From: Halalkalibacter alkaliphilus
GTDB taxonomy: Bacteria > Bacillota > Bacilli > Bacillales > Bacillaceae_D
Assembly (NCBI RefSeq): GCF_023555415.1
Contig: NZ_JAKRYL010000027.1
Location: 1-55,636, forward strand
Direction of reading: 5' to 3'
DNA length: 55,636 nucleotides
The notes beneath the pieces were generated by a model, which saw only the letters and a program-made list of their open reading frames with translations, was not told the origin of the DNA and did not search any database. Below are positions 1-10,125 of this stretch, piece by piece. The translations under genes were made by a program, and so were the position numbers. How positions within the stretch are numbered: the stretch's first letter is position 1; every line of letters starts with the position of its first letter.

Positions 1-43
1 ACTTGTCACTCGATAGCGACTCGATAATCATAACATCTCACAT

Positions 44-68
44 CATTTGAAGTCAAATGTTTTTTTTG
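44..68 (+). terminator. Intrinsic terminator of a transcript entering from the left
   Basis: A short hairpin (CATTTG / CAAATG, loop AAGT) is followed directly by a run of eight or more T on the plus strand. It ends something transcribed rightward that lies outside the window. In B. subtilis an rRNA operon lies beyond ygxA, which would fit, but that gene is not visible here. Confidence 0.55.
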
Positions 69-149
69 ATGTTATTTTTTCGTTTTTGGCGCCTCGTCAG
101 CGACAAGTAATAATATATCATCATACAATTAATACGTCAACAATATATT

Positions 150-1025
150 TCATTTTTTTTTCAAACGATAAAATATCTTTTCAATCCCTTCTACTTTTGT
201 TGCAGCTCTTGTACTTTCAATTAATTCTTTTTCAACTAAATGCCGTATAAGGAGCTCCAAGTCAACATAGTAATCCTCAACCTCAGGTAGCGACATTAAG
301 TCTGCCACTGAAAGCAACTCTTCACTACTATTTTCTAGTAAAGAGAGAAAATGCTGACTTCCCAACACAGTTTTTGAATGAATCGCTAGTTCTGTTGCTA
401 ATATCAGAAGCTCAATCCTCTTCTCTAGCGACTCTTCACTCTTTAATAACTCTTGATACAACTTATACGTTTGTGGTTCAATCTTTTTCACTTGCTCCCA
501 CACTGTTACTTCCGGGTAAAAACCATGAGTAATCAAAGACAAACGAGCTAAGTGATGAAGGGAATGCATCATATTGCTAAACGCATCAAAATGATGCCCG
601 TTATAGAATAATGACTTTCCCTCCTCAAACCTCCTTAACATTTTCGTAAACTGTATCGTCATTTTCTTCGTACGATCACCAGGGGGAAAAGAATCTATTC
701 TTTCTTTCACATCTTTCAAAAATTCATTCCGATCAAAAACAATTTTTCCGTTAATTAACCAGTCAACCAACCTTCTATGGTTTCCAACTATTAAGGTTTG
801 ATACATCATCGCTTGACTAAGCGAGTGAAACGATACACGTCTTTCTCCTAACGTATAGTGTTTAACTTCCCATGAAATATTTTGATTGTGGTTAATTAGG
901 ACAATAACGACATCAAAACCGTCTGTAACCGATAAAGGCAAAAATTCTTTTTTAACTAGAAGAATGGCTAATGTCTCTTCTTCACTCGCACGGTCTTGAT
1001 AAAGTTGTCGTAACAAAACATCCAT
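150..1025 (-). CDS. ygxA: YgxA, nucleotidyltransferase-like protein
   Basis: A 291-residue cytosolic protein recognised as YgxA, a nucleotidyltransferase-like family found next to perR and ygzB in Bacillus. The family has an N-terminal nucleotidyltransferase-like domain and a C-terminal helix-turn-helix-like region; the last 60 residues (a VEDYYVDLELLIRHLVEKEL-type helical stretch, basic at the end) fit the latter. I see no clear catalytic Gly-Ser plus paired-Asp motif, so enzymatic activity is not assured. It starts at ATG 1025 and is convergent with whatever lies left of the window. The biochemical role of YgxA is not established. The assignment rests on sequence impression and on conserved context. 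Confidence 0.8.
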   Translation of the reverse strand: MDVLLRQLYQDRASEEETLAILLVKKEFLPLSVTDGFDVVIVLINHNQNISWEVKHYTLGERRVSFHSLSQAMMYQTLIVGNHRRLVDWLINGKIVFDRNEFLKDVKERIDSFPPGDRTKKMTIQFTKMLRRFEEGKSLFYNGHHFDAFSNMMHSLHHLARLSLITHGFYPEVTVWEQVKKIEPQTYKLYQELLKSEESLEKRIELLILATELAIHSKTVLGSQHFLSLLENSSEELLSVADLMSLPEVEDYYVDLELLIRHLVEKELIESTRAATKVEGIEKIFYRLKKK

Positions 1026-1256
1026 TTAACTCTTCCCCTCTCTATGCAATAGATCAACGATTCCATTTACAGTCAGATCTATAAGTTCCACGTTAAAGAT
1101 TAAAAACTTCTCTTATGATTCAGACATACAAATTCTACATAAAAGGGGCATATCCTGCTACACAACAAAGGAATCTTCTTTAACTGTTAACATTTCTATA
1201 AGGAAGAACCGATAAATTATATGCTATACTACTACTAGATTTAGGAGGGACTAACT

Positions 1257-1613
1257 ATGGCATTAAAATATACAAATAAAATCAATAAAATTAGAACCTT
1301 TGCCTTGTCTCTTGTATTTGTAGGAATTCTCGTTATGTATATTGGCATTTTCTTTAGAGAATCTTACATCATTATGACACTTGCAATGTTAGTGGGGTTT
1401 CTTTTTATTATTGGTAGTACCGTTGTTTATTTTTGGATTGGAATGCTTTCATCTAAGACGATTCAAGTTGTCTGTCCAAGCTGCGGAGGAGCCACTAAAA
1501 TGTTAGGGCGCGTCGACGCCTGTATGCACTGCAGTGAACCTTTAACAATGGACAAGTCACTAGAAGGCAAGGAATTTAACGAAGACTATAATCGTAAAAC
1601 AAGAAAAAAATAA
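1257..1613 (+). CDS. ygzB: YgzB, UPF0295 membrane protein with zinc-ribbon tail
   Basis: A 118-residue protein of the UPF0295 family. Two hydrophobic segments (about residues 13-33 and 39-62) form a membrane hairpin. They are followed by a CPSCGG...CMHC pair of CxxC motifs (about residues 73-92), which looks like a small zinc ribbon, and by a charged tail. AGGAGGG lies seven bases before the ATG. It is the conserved neighbour of perR in Bacillus and is convergent with it here. Its function is unknown in the family. Confidence 0.88.
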   Translation: MALKYTNKINKIRTFALSLVFVGILVMYIGIFFRESYIIMTLAMLVGFLFIIGSTVVYFWIGMLSSKTIQVVCPSCGGATKMLGRVDACMHCSEPLTMDKSLEGKEFNEDYNRKTRKK

Positions 1614-1618
1614 GTTCA

Positions 1619-1658
1619 AGGAGATGTCTCAGGAAGGTAACAGACATCTCCTATTTTA
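1619..1658 (+). terminator. Terminator of ygzB
   Basis: A perfect 11-bp inverted repeat (AGGAGATGTCT at 1619-1629, AGACATCTCCT at 1642-1652) is followed by ATTTTAT, just after the ygzB stop codon. Confidence 0.75.
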
Positions 1659-1666
1659 TGTATAAA

Positions 1667-1695
1667 ATAAAAAAGACACCCTCATCAATCAGAAG
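1667..1695 (-). terminator. Terminator of perR
   Basis: On the minus strand AAGATACC pairs with GGGTGTCTT (one G-T pair) and is followed by a T run, directly downstream of the perR stop codon. Confidence 0.6.
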
Positions 1696-1700
1696 GTATC

Positions 1701-2138
1701 TTAATGCTCAACTTTCTCTTTGCACTTAGGACAAGTTCCGTATATCTCCATACGGTGACTATGCACCTTGAATCCTGTTACGTGCTCTGCTAAAGTTTCA
1801 ACTTCATCTAACCCTGGATAGTGAAAATCTACAATCTTCCCACAATCCCCACAAATAACGTGATAATGATCCGAAGTTACTGAATCAAATCTACTCGATG
1901 CATCACCATATGTTAACTCTTTTACGATGCCAGCTTCCTTGAAGACGCGCAAGTTATTATACACAGTTGCGACACTCATATTAGGAAAACGCCCTTCTAA
2001 AGCCTTATATATTTCATCAGCTGTTGGATGGGTCATTGATTCATATAGGAATTCTAGTATCGCATGACGTTGCGGAGTCATACGGACACGGGTGCTTTTC
2101 AAAGCATCAAGTGCATCTTGCAAACGATGATCAGACAT
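1701..2138 (-). CDS. perR: PerR, peroxide-sensing Fur-family repressor
   Basis: PerR represses peroxide-defence genes using Fe or Mn as cofactor and is inactivated by metal-catalysed histidine oxidation. With the start chosen here the protein is 145 residues, the family's usual length. Numbering then matches B. subtilis PerR: His37, Asp85, His91 and His93 of the regulatory metal site, and Cys96/Cys99 plus the C-terminal CPKC pair of the structural zinc site. The winged-helix region [13 protein letters not shown] is intact. Upstream ATG codons exist at 2144 and further out, but GAGGTG is best spaced (7 nt) for ATG 2138, which begins [10 protein letters not shown] like the B. subtilis MAAHELKEAL. 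A Per box upstream suggests autoregulation. Confidence 0.96.
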   Translation of the reverse strand: MSDHRLQDALDALKSTRVRMTPQRHAILEFLYESMTHPTADEIYKALEGRFPNMSVATVYNNLRVFKEAGIVKELTYGDASSRFDSVTSDHYHVICGDCGKIVDFHYPGLDEVETLAEHVTGFKVHSHRMEIYGTCPKCKEKVEH

Positions 2139-2174
2139 TGTCATGCACCTCACTTTCAAGTAACCATTCTTACT

Positions 2175-2189
2175 TTATAATTAGTATAA
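2175..2189 (-). promoter_or_regulatory. Per box upstream of perR
   Basis: TTATAATTAGTATAA matches the Per-box consensus TTATAATNATTATAA at all but one position. It lies about 37 bp upstream of the chosen perR start, where a repressor would block its own promoter. PerR autorepression is known in B. subtilis. Confidence 0.8.
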
Positions 2190-2228
2190 TATACAAAGAA
2201 ACATTTTGTCAATCTTGCGATAAATCAA

Positions 2229-2528
2229 CTACTTCCCCATCGCAAGAAAAGGGGCTGCATCTTTTACATCTAACAAAAATGATGTATAACGATGCGCTTG
2301 TTTACTGCTTTTTTGCTTCCTTTTTTCAAGGTCGAGACATACAGACTTCAAAGCAGCTTGCAGTTCTTTTATATCCTTCTCTTCAACTCCAAATAAGAAG
2401 GTCGTATTCCCTTTCCTCCAAAATCCCCCTGAACTAGCCAACTCGGTCATTCTATACCCTTGCTTTTTTAATTTCAGTTCAACTTCATCAGCATATACAT
2501 TGTCAATAATACAAATGAGTAGTTTCAA
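2229..2528 (-). CDS. DarA-like cyclic-di-AMP receptor paralogue (PII-like)
   Basis: A 99-residue protein beginning MKLLICIID and carrying LASSGGFWRKGNTTFLFGVE (about residues 30-49). This corresponds to LASTGGFLRAGNTTFMIGVE of the c-di-AMP-binding PII-like protein DarA (YaaQ). The trimeric ferredoxin-like fold and the nucleotide-contacting glycine/threonine motif are therefore probably kept. The C-terminal half diverges: it is rich in Lys and Ser and lacks DarA's proline/glycine loop. It is probably a paralogue, since the real darA usually lies near the replication origin. It sits between perR and bcp on the same strand. Whether it still binds c-di-AMP is inference. Confidence 0.75.
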   Translation of the reverse strand: MKLLICIIDNVYADEVELKLKKQGYRMTELASSGGFWRKGNTTFLFGVEEKDIKELQAALKSVCLDLEKRKQKSSKQAHRYTSFLLDVKDAAPFLAMGK

Positions 2529-2652
2529 AGCTCTTCCTCCATTCTAAATGGTTTATACTTAAAACTATTCTGCTTTAGAGTATGGTGTTCCTACTTTACT
2601 TTTGTATTTAAAGCTGGAGAGAGCCTTTAACTACCTAAATATATAGAAAGAC

Positions 2653-3129
2653 TTATTCTTTTTCTAACTCCTCCTTCACGTAAGAAAGAGCCTCCGCTAC
2701 ATGATCTTTCACTTTTACTTTTCTCCATTCCTTGACAAGGTTCCCTTGCTTATCAATAATGAATGTTGAACGTTCAATGCCCATATATTCTTTCCCAAAA
2801 TTCTTCTTTAATTTCCAAACTCCATACTGCTCGGCCACTTTGTGTTCTTCGTCTGCTAGTAACATAAATGGCAGCTCATACTTTTCAATAAACTTCTCAT
2901 GTCTAGCTACAGGGTCTGGGCTGACTCCCAAAATAACCGTATCAAGGTCTGAGAAATCTTCTATTTTATCTCGAAAATCACAAGCTTGAGTTGTGCAGCC
3001 AGGTGTCATATCTTTTGGGTAGAAATACAAAACAATGTTCTTCCCTCGATAATCTTCTAGCGAAACTACCTCACCATTATTAGCAGGCAAGGAAAATAGC
3101 GGCGCCTCTTGTCCAATTTGAATTGTCAA
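2653..3129 (-). CDS. bcp: Bcp-type thiol peroxidase (YgaF)
   Basis: An atypical 2-Cys/1-Cys peroxiredoxin that reduces hydrogen peroxide and organic peroxides in the cytosol. The peroxidatic Cys lies in PGCTTQACDFRD (about residues 41-52); the second Cys in the same motif is the likely resolving residue. ERSTFIIDKQG is also conserved. I chose TTG 3129 (MTIQIGQEAP) over GTG 3138: GGAAGG is well spaced for the TTG and the N-terminus then matches B. subtilis YgaF (MTIEIGQKAP), giving 158 residues. It fits the oxidative-stress context beside perR. No clear Per box is visible upstream. Confidence 0.93.
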   Translation of the reverse strand: MTIQIGQEAPLFSLPANNGEVVSLEDYRGKNIVLYFYPKDMTPGCTTQACDFRDKIEDFSDLDTVILGVSPDPVARHEKFIEKYELPFMLLADEEHKVAEQYGVWKLKKNFGKEYMGIERSTFIIDKQGNLVKEWRKVKVKDHVAEALSYVKEELEKE

Positions 3130-3191
3130 TCCACTCACCCTTCCAATGATTTAATTAATAATAGCGTATCCCAAGAACTTTAAAATGACAA

Positions 3192-3617
3192 CTATTCTTC
3201 CTTCTTAGTCACTTGCAGGACAGATGTTACGACAAAGGCTGCCGGGAGCAAAAAACCAAATAGAGCCTGTACCATAGCAATAATCCGACCAATTCCAACT
3301 GGAACAAGATCACCATAACCAACAGAAAGTAAAGTTACTGCGCTAAAATATACAATATCTTCTATAAGATGGTTCACGGATCCTTCAACATGTGAATTCC
3401 CTTCTCTTAAAACTTCAATCCCTAACATTTCTAGACCTAAATATAAATTTGAAAAAGATAAGATTACAGTTATATAAACGAGTAAAAGGAGTGTAAAATG
3501 TCTTAGCGAAACTGATTGGACCCCTCTGACAGGACGATACCTTAGCAACATCAATAAACTAACGACTGTCCCGACAGTGGCTATAATTAATGCTATCGAT
3601 AATATCCAATTCACCAT
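3192..3617 (-). CDS. Two-TM potassium channel family protein
   Basis: A 141-residue membrane protein with an N-terminal TM (about residues 5-25), a second hydrophobic segment (41-65), a pore helix carrying the selectivity filter SVGYGDLVPVG (about residues 97-107), and a last TM (112-136). VGYGD is the K+ filter signature of the Ion_trans_2 family. There is no cytosolic RCK/TrkA-N domain, so gating must come from elsewhere. It is divergent from hemL and next to bcp. Selectivity is well supported by the filter; physiological role is inference. Confidence 0.88.
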   Translation of the reverse strand: MVNWILSIALIIATVGTVVSLLMLLRYRPVRGVQSVSLRHFTLLLLVYITVILSFSNLYLGLEMLGIEVLREGNSHVEGSVNHLIEDIVYFSAVTLLSVGYGDLVPVGIGRIIAMVQALFGFLLPAAFVVTSVLQVTKKEE

Positions 3618-3739
3618 ATCACCTCTTTCACAATAATTTTATGAAGCAGGTAGCTTGTATAGAATCAATCAACTTGCTCTGATCGCTCCTCTATGGTTGA
3701 ATACAGACAGAAGGCAATGACTACATTAGGAGGACGAAG

Positions 3740-5032
3740 ATGAATTGGACACAATCAGAACTTTTATATAAAGAAGCACAAGAACACATTGTCGGAGGGG
3801 TTAATAGTCCTTCACGCGCATACAAAGGAGTAGGTGGTGGTACACCTGTCTTTATGGAAAAAGGTCAAGGAGCATACTTTTGGGATGTTGACGGAAACCG
3901 CTACATAGATTATTTGGCCGCATACGGACCAATCATTACCGGCCACGCTCACCCACATATTACGAAGGCGATTCAACAGGCTGCTGAGAACGGTGTTTTA
4001 TACGGAACACCCACAAAACTCGAGAATCAATTTGCAAAAATGTTAAAGGAAGCGATCCCCTCTCTTGAAAAAGTACGTTTCGTAAACTCTGGAACAGAAG
4101 CTGTCATGACAACAATTCGAGTTGCACGCGCTTATACAGGCCGAGATAAAATCATCAAATTCGCTGGCTGTTACCACGGACATTCAGACCTAGTACTAGT
4201 AGCAGCCGGTTCTGGCCCATCTACGCTTGGCACCCCAGATTCTGCAGGTGTGACAAAAAGTATCGCAAAAGAAGTTATTACAGTCCCTTTTAATGACATT
4301 GAGGCATACAAAGCTGCATTAGAAAAGTGGGGGGACGATGTAGCTGCCGTTTTAGTTGAACCGATTGTAGGAAATTTCGGTATTGTCGAGCCTGTTGATG
4401 GATTCCTAGAAGCAGTAAACACTCTCACCCACGAAGCGGGTGCTCTCGTCATTTACGATGAGGTGATTACAGCCTTTCGCTTTATGTATGGAGGAGCACA
4501 AAATTACCTAGGAGTCGAACCAGATATGACTGCTTTAGGAAAGATAATTGGTGGCGGACTACCAATTGGGGCTTACGGCGGTCGAGTGGATATAATGGAA
4601 AAAGTCGCTCCACTTGGACCTGCATATCAAGCCGGTACCATGGCCGGAAACCCCGCATCAATGAGTGCAGGAATCGCTTGTCTTGAAGTATTAAAGGAAG
4701 AAGGCACTTATGAAAAGTTAGATCAATTAGGTGCATTACTCGAAGAAGGAATTCATTCTCTTGCCTCTAAGCATAATCAAACCATTACCATTAATCGTTT
4801 AAAAGGGGCTCTTACTCTTTACTTCACTTCGGACAAAGTGTTGAATTATGAACAAGCAGAGAACTCAAACGGTGAGCAGTTCGGCCGCTTTTTTAAAGAA
4901 ATGTTAAAGAGAGGAATTAATCTTGCTCCATCAAAATATGAAGCATGGTTTCTAACAATCGCTCATACAGAAGAAGATATTAAAGAAACATTAAAAGCAG
5001 TTGATGAATCATTTGCATCAATGAACAAATAA
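3740..5032 (+). CDS. hemL: Glutamate-1-semialdehyde 2,1-aminomutase
   Basis: A PLP-dependent aminomutase that converts glutamate-1-semialdehyde to 5-aminolevulinate, the C5 route to haem. At 430 residues it has the normal length. Visible are the N-terminal [15 protein letters not shown], the [21 protein letters not shown] stretch around residue 118, the YDEVITAFR motif (about 240), and the PLP-lysine region [17 protein letters not shown] (about 263-279). Its place next to bcp and perR matches the stand-alone gsaB/hemL2 copy of B. subtilis rather than the hemAXCDBL operon. GGAGGACGAAG precedes the ATG. Confidence 0.95.
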   Translation: MNWTQSELLYKEAQEHIVGGVNSPSRAYKGVGGGTPVFMEKGQGAYFWDVDGNRYIDYLAAYGPIITGHAHPHITKAIQQAAENGVLYGTPTKLENQFAKMLKEAIPSLEKVRFVNSGTEAVMTTIRVARAYTGRDKIIKFAGCYHGHSDLVLVAAGSGPSTLGTPDSAGVTKSIAKEVITVPFNDIEAYKAALEKWGDDVAAVLVEPIVGNFGIVEPVDGFLEAVNTLTHEAGALVIYDEVITAFRFMYGGAQNYLGVEPDMTALGKIIGGGLPIGAYGGRVDIMEKVAPLGPAYQAGTMAGNPASMSAGIACLEVLKEEGTYEKLDQLGALLEEGIHSLASKHNQTITINRLKGALTLYFTSDKVLNYEQAENSNGEQFGRFFKEMLKRGINLAPSKYEAWFLTIAHTEEDIKETLKAVDESFASMNK

Positions 5033-5040
5033 ATAGTCTA

Positions 5041-5099
5041 AGATGACTATCGTTTTCGTACTATTTTTATAGTTCGTCATACGTTAGTCATCTTTTTTT
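5041..5099 (+). terminator. Terminator of hemL
   Basis: AGATGACTA (5041-5049) pairs with TAGTCATCT (5085-5093), then seven T. The apical 35 nt can form a smaller hairpin. Confidence 0.75.
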
Positions 5100-5254
5100 G
5101 AAATGAATACAAAAAGGCTTGATTCGTACTCATATCCGTTGTATAGTACGCTTCGGTGTTCATTTTTCCGGGTATTATTGAGAGTCAATTGTAATACTAT
5201 CAATATCGATGGATCTATGATTCCAAGTGAAGGATAAAGGAGTTAATGTAACAT

Positions 5255-6340
5255 ATGAAACTTGGGGCTCGAATATTTAAAACAGGGCTTGCTGTCATGC
5301 TTTCTCTATATTTGGCAATCTGGTTGGAACTTGATCCACCTATGTTTGCAGCTCTTGCAGCTGCTATTGCTGTGCAACCCTCCCTATACAGAACGTTCCA
5401 AACGATCTTGGAGCAAGTCCAAGCGAATCTGATCGGGGCCGTGTTAGCCGTTATTTTTGTTATGACATTTGGTCATGATCCCTTTGTTGTCGGTCTCGTT
5501 GTCGTATTAGCCATTTCAATTATTTTAAAAGTAAAATTAGAGCCAACTACAATCCCGTTAGCTATTGTAACGGTTATTATCATCATGGAAAGTCCAGCAA
5601 ATGATTTTATCCAGTTTGCTGCAGGGCGCTTTGCCCTTGTTCTTCTTGGCGTTTTAGCGGCCTTTATCATTAACTTACTTTTCATTCCACCAAAATACGA
5701 AACAAAGCTCTATCATAAAGTTCTAAAAGCAACAGAAGATATCAATCAATGGACGATGTTACTAATTCGCCATGCAGCCGATCATCGCTCCTTAAAGAAA
5801 GATTTAAACCGTTTAGAAGAACAAATGGTCAAACTTGAGAATTTATATTTGCTATATAAAGAAGAACGCAATTATTTCATGAAAAATAAATATGGCAAAG
5901 CACGAAAAGTTGTCCTTTATCGACAAATGCTCGTCACAACAAAAAAGTCCCTATTTGTTTTAAAAAATTTAGAAAGGCGTTCTGAAGAATTAAATTTAAT
6001 GACAGATGAAACACACAAAAAATTCGAAAAGCAGCTTCATTACTTAACCTCTTATCATGATCGAATTTTACTAAGGTATATTGGCAAAGCTCATTCTAGT
6101 CACTCCGAGGAATTAGTTCAGAAAATGAACAAAGGGAAAGAAGAACTCATGAGTTACTATATTAGTCTGCAAAACCATTCATGTTTTGATTACAATCAAT
6201 GGTTACACCTTTTACCTGCTGTTTCACAGATGATTGAGTACCAAGAACAACTTGAGCACCTTGACCACCTAGTTGATAGCTTCTTCACATACCATCAGGA
6301 AGAGAATGAAGTGAAAATTCAAGAGCGCGATGAAGAATAA
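5255..6340 (+). CDS. Aromatic acid exporter (ArAE/FUSC) family membrane protein, YgaE-like
   Basis: A 361-residue protein with an N-terminal block of five to six hydrophobic segments (about residues 10-145), including the family motif AALAAAIAVQPSLYRTFQT, and a long charged, helical cytosolic half (about 150-361). This is the ArAE_1 plus C-terminal helical domain layout, related to FUSC/fusaric-acid-resistance pumps. It sits where ygaE sits in B. subtilis, between gsaB and ygaD. The substrate is unknown in the family. Confidence 0.8.
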   Translation: MKLGARIFKTGLAVMLSLYLAIWLELDPPMFAALAAAIAVQPSLYRTFQTILEQVQANLIGAVLAVIFVMTFGHDPFVVGLVVVLAISIILKVKLEPTTIPLAIVTVIIIMESPANDFIQFAAGRFALVLLGVLAAFIINLLFIPPKYETKLYHKVLKATEDINQWTMLLIRHAADHRSLKKDLNRLEEQMVKLENLYLLYKEERNYFMKNKYGKARKVVLYRQMLVTTKKSLFVLKNLERRSEELNLMTDETHKKFEKQLHYLTSYHDRILLRYIGKAHSSHSEELVQKMNKGKEELMSYYISLQNHSCFDYNQWLHLLPAVSQMIEYQEQLEHLDHLVDSFFTYHQEENEVKIQERDEE

Positions 6341-6350
6341 CATACAAAGA

Positions 6351-6377
6351 GGCTCTACTTTTCTGAAAAGTAGGGCC
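6351..6377. terminator. Bidirectional terminator between the exporter and ygaD
   Basis: GGCTCTACTTTT and AAAAGTAGGGCC form a 12-bp stem (one G-T pair) around a 3-nt loop, between two convergent genes. Flanking A/T tracts are weak, so efficiency in either direction is uncertain. Confidence 0.6.
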
Positions 6378-6403
6378 TATCTGTATATATAACAATAACC
6401 TAA

Positions 6404-8158
6404 TTAATTTAACTGTTGGACTTCGAATAATTTCTTGTAACTTCCTTTTCTAATCATTAATTCATCATGACTTCCAACTTCAGCAATTTCACCATTTTCA
6501 ATGACAACAATACGGTCCGCATGCGTAATCGTAGAAAGTCGGTGCGCAACAATAAAGGTTGTTCTGTCTTTAGCTAGTACTTCAAGAGCTTCTTGGATAT
6601 AATGTTCACTTTCTAAATCAAGCGCAGATGTCGCTTCATCAAAAATTAGGATTGGTGGGTTTTTCAAGAAAACACGTGCAATTGCCACACGTTGTTTCTG
6701 CCCTCCAGAAAGCTTCACACCTCTCTCACCAACCTCAGTGTCATATCCTTTAGGAAGGTTCATAATAAAATCATGGGCATTAGCAGCTTTAGCCGCCGCT
6801 ACCACTTCTTCCTCGCTGGCATCAGGTCTTCCCATTAAAATATTCTGCTTTACCGAATCGCTAAACAAAATATTATCTTGCAGCACCATTCCAATATTGT
6901 CACGAAGACTGCGCACTTTAAATTCTTTTATATCCGTACCATCTAATAAGATTTGACCTGACGTCACATCGTAAAAACGAGGAATTAGACTAATTAATGT
7001 ACTTTTCCCTCCACCACTCATTCCTACAAACGCAATGGTCTCTCCTTGTTTAACGTCTAGCTGTAAATTTTTTAATACAGGCTTTTCTTCATTATCATAA
7101 TGAAAGGTTACATTTCTAAATTCAAGATGGCCGCGCGCTCGATGTAAATGCTTGGAATGCGGTTCATCTTCAATATCATATTTTTCATCAATGAACTCAA
7201 ATACCCTGTCCATTGACGCAATTGATTGTGTTAGTGTTGTTGACGAATTAATAAGACGCCTTAAAGGTCCATATAGTCGTTCCATATACAATACAAACGC
7301 AGTCATTGCACCAACTTCTAGACTGCCTGTAATGACAAAATAGCCAGCCACGAATATTACAAGTAACGGGGCTACATCTGTAATGGTATTTACAACAGCA
7401 AATGTTTTCGCATTCCACTTTGTATGATCGATTGCACGGTTTAAAAAATGACTATTTCTTTTTGCGAATTGCTTTTGTTCATGATCTTCGAGGGCAAAAC
7501 TTCGAATGACACTCATCCCTTGTACCCGCTCGTGCAAATGACCTTGTACTTCCGCTAATGCTTGTGAACGCACTCTAGTTAAATGCCTCAGTCTTGCATA
7601 AAAATATTTCACAGAAAACCCATATAACGGGAACATTGAAATAGCAACAAGTGTTAACCATACATTTAAATTTAACATAATGATAATAGCAATTACGATT
7701 GTAATCAGGTCTAACCAAATGTTCATTAACCCTGTAATAACAAAATTCTTCGTTTGTTCAACGTCATGAATGACACGAGAAATGATTTCACCGACTTTGC
7801 GATTAGAATAATAACGCAAACTCAACTTTTGGATATGTGTAAATAGTTGATCTCGAATGTCATATAGGACTCTGCTGCCGATCCATTGCGCAAAATACTG
7901 TCTAAAATATTCGATAGGCGGACGCAAAAAGACAAATATAAAAAACATAACTGCCATTATTTTGAACAATAATGAAACCTTTTCCTCTTGGGACATCGCT
8001 TCAGCAAATATGATGTCATCAATGACATACATCATTACTAAAGGAAGCAACAAAGGAATCCCAAATTTAAAAATCCCAATGATAATGGTTACAATAATTT
8101 CCTTCCAATACGGCTTGACGAATGCCATATAGCGCTTAATACTATTCAGCTTCGACAC
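6404..8158 (-). CDS. ygaD: YgaD, MsbA-type ABC exporter half-transporter
   Basis: A 584-residue fusion of a six-TM exporter domain (about residues 15-320) and an ATPase domain (about 345-580), expected to act as a homodimer in the cytoplasmic membrane. The ATPase shows Walker [10 protein letters not shown], the Q-loop region, the [14 protein letters not shown] signature, Walker [14 protein letters not shown] and the switch His in [10 protein letters not shown]. It resembles lipid and multidrug exporters; B. subtilis YgaD has no firmly known substrate. It is convergent with the upstream exporter and separated from ntdP by a terminator. Confidence 0.92.
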   Translation of the reverse strand: MSKLNSIKRYMAFVKPYWKEIIVTIIIGIFKFGIPLLLPLVMMYVIDDIIFAEAMSQEEKVSLLFKIMAVMFFIFVFLRPPIEYFRQYFAQWIGSRVLYDIRDQLFTHIQKLSLRYYSNRKVGEIISRVIHDVEQTKNFVITGLMNIWLDLITIVIAIIIMLNLNVWLTLVAISMFPLYGFSVKYFYARLRHLTRVRSQALAEVQGHLHERVQGMSVIRSFALEDHEQKQFAKRNSHFLNRAIDHTKWNAKTFAVVNTITDVAPLLVIFVAGYFVITGSLEVGAMTAFVLYMERLYGPLRRLINSSTTLTQSIASMDRVFEFIDEKYDIEDEPHSKHLHRARGHLEFRNVTFHYDNEEKPVLKNLQLDVKQGETIAFVGMSGGGKSTLISLIPRFYDVTSGQILLDGTDIKEFKVRSLRDNIGMVLQDNILFSDSVKQNILMGRPDASEEEVVAAAKAANAHDFIMNLPKGYDTEVGERGVKLSGGQKQRVAIARVFLKNPPILIFDEATSALDLESEHYIQEALEVLAKDRTTFIVAHRLSTITHADRIVVIENGEIAEVGSHDELMIRKGSYKKLFEVQQLN

Positions 8159-8172
8159 CCCCTTTTTCTAAG

Positions 8173-8233
8173 ACAAAGGCCTGACTCAAATATTGAGAGC
8201 GATTTTAGCTACTCCCAAGAGTCAGACCCTTTG
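8173..8233 (-). terminator. Terminator of ntdP
   Basis: On the minus strand CAAAGGGTCTGACTC pairs with GAGTCAGGCCTTTG across a roughly 30-nt apical region, just after the ntdP stop codon. Confidence 0.55.
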
Positions 8234-8236
8234 ATT

Positions 8237-8764
8237 TTAACGATATTGTAAAAACCTTTCATACCAGCTTTCAACAAACTGTGGTGCAAACGGCCCTTTT
8301 CTTTGGTGAATCCATGAGATCAATTCATCTACACTTCGCTTGAGAATGTCATCTACAGCTGGCGGATAGTTCATAAGTTTCCGGTGCAGCTCATATTCAT
8401 CTTCATCTAAGAGCTTAAAGGTCATATCTGGGAACACCTTAATATCGAGGTCGTAGTCAATATATTTCAACGCTTCCTCATCCCAAGTAAAAGGTGACCC
8501 AAGGTTGCAATAGTAATAAATACCATCTGAACGTATCATACCGATCGTGTTAAACCATTGTTCGGAATCAAAATAACATATAGCCGGCTCCCTTGTTCTC
8601 CAATTCCTTCCATCCGATTCCTTCACTAGAATTCGGTCATTTCCTCCAATTACAACCTTTGACGTCCCTTTAAGCACAATTGTTTCTTCCCAAATCCGAT
8701 GAATCAATCCATTATGCTTATAGCTATGGATTTCTATATTACTTCCTACTTTGGGAAAATTCAT
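8237..8764 (-). CDS. ntdP: NtdP/YgaC, nucleoside tri- and diphosphatase (DUF402)
   Basis: A 175-residue DUF402 protein almost collinear with B. subtilis Yga[13 protein letters not shown] near the start, [18 protein letters not shown] (about residues 50-67), [19 protein letters not shown], and the acidic [13 protein letters not shown] (about 105-117). The family, also called FomD-like, hydrolyses nucleoside tri- and diphosphates with a divalent metal bound by such Asp residues. I moved the start to ATG 8764 (MNFPKVG) because AAGGGAG is correctly spaced there; the upstream ATG lacks a site. Confidence 0.9.
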   Translation of the reverse strand: MNFPKVGSNIEIHSYKHNGLIHRIWEETIVLKGTSKVVIGGNDRILVKESDGRNWRTREPAICYFDSEQWFNTIGMIRSDGIYYYCNLGSPFTWDEEALKYIDYDLDIKVFPDMTFKLLDEDEYELHRKLMNYPPAVDDILKRSVDELISWIHQRKGPFAPQFVESWYERFLQYR

Positions 8765-8965
8765 AATAAACTCCCTTCCTTGCATGATTTCGGACGTCTG
8801 TAGGGTAGAGTAGTTAATACATTGCCATAAAAAATTAGCTCGTCTACTCTATTCTCTACTATTAACTCTCACTTAATCACTTCATTTGCTTACATTCACT
8901 CTCTATTATAACGTTTTGTCAGTTAATTTGAAATGCAAACCTCTTTATTCGATAAGTCTATGTAT

Positions 8966-9005
8966 AAAAAACAAGCACCCTTTGGACGAATAGCCAAAGG
9001 GTGCT
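8966..9005 (-). terminator. Terminator of sspE
   Basis: AAGCACCCTTTGG / CCAAAGGGTGCTT form a perfect 13-bp stem with an 8-nt loop, followed on the minus strand by GTTTTTT. Confidence 0.88.
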
Positions 9006-9020
9006 TTGTTTTTTTAAGTA

Positions 9021-9212
9021 TTACTGTTGTTGGTTTGAAGAATTTTGCTGCTTACGAGCTGCCGATTGAGCGTTTTGCTGACGAACTTCTTGAGCGTTTG
9101 TTTCGCTAGCAAACTCAGTGTCTTGACCTTGAGCAGAAGCTTGGTTTTGACGGCGTACTTGTTGAGCATTTGTTTTAGATGCTTGTTGTTGACCTTGTTG
9201 TTGGTTGTTCAT
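9021..9212 (-). CDS. sspE: SspE, gamma-type small acid-soluble spore protein
   Basis: A 63-residue, very Gln- and Asn-rich protein with the gamma-SASP repeat ASKTNAQQVRRQN ... FASETNAQEVRQQN. It contains the germination-protease-like site TEFASETN (about residues 32-39). Gamma-SASP do not coat DNA; they are the spore's amino-acid store, degraded at germination. The protein is shorter than B. subtilis SspE but has both repeats. GGAGGTGATATC precedes the ATG. Forespore expression is supported by the sigma-G-like promoter upstream. Confidence 0.93.
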   Translation of the reverse strand: MNNQQQGQQQASKTNAQQVRRQNQASAQGQDTEFASETNAQEVRQQNAQSAARKQQNSSNQQQ

Positions 9213-9234
9213 ATGATATCACCTCCACGACTAT

Positions 9235-9264
9235 TAAGATGTCCGGTGATGAGATCCTTTATGC
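9235..9264 (-). promoter_or_regulatory. Sigma-G/F-type promoter of sspE
   Basis: On the minus strand GCATA is followed after exactly 18 nt by CATCTTA, close to the forespore consensus GHATR-N18-CATWHTA with one mismatch in the -10. It lies just upstream of the sspE ribosome site. Confidence 0.65.
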
Positions 9265-9277
9265 AACTAAAATTTAT

Positions 9278-10093
<816 letters not shown>

Positions 10094-10125
10094 CTAAAAT
10101 CAAATCTAATAAGGAGGACGATTAC

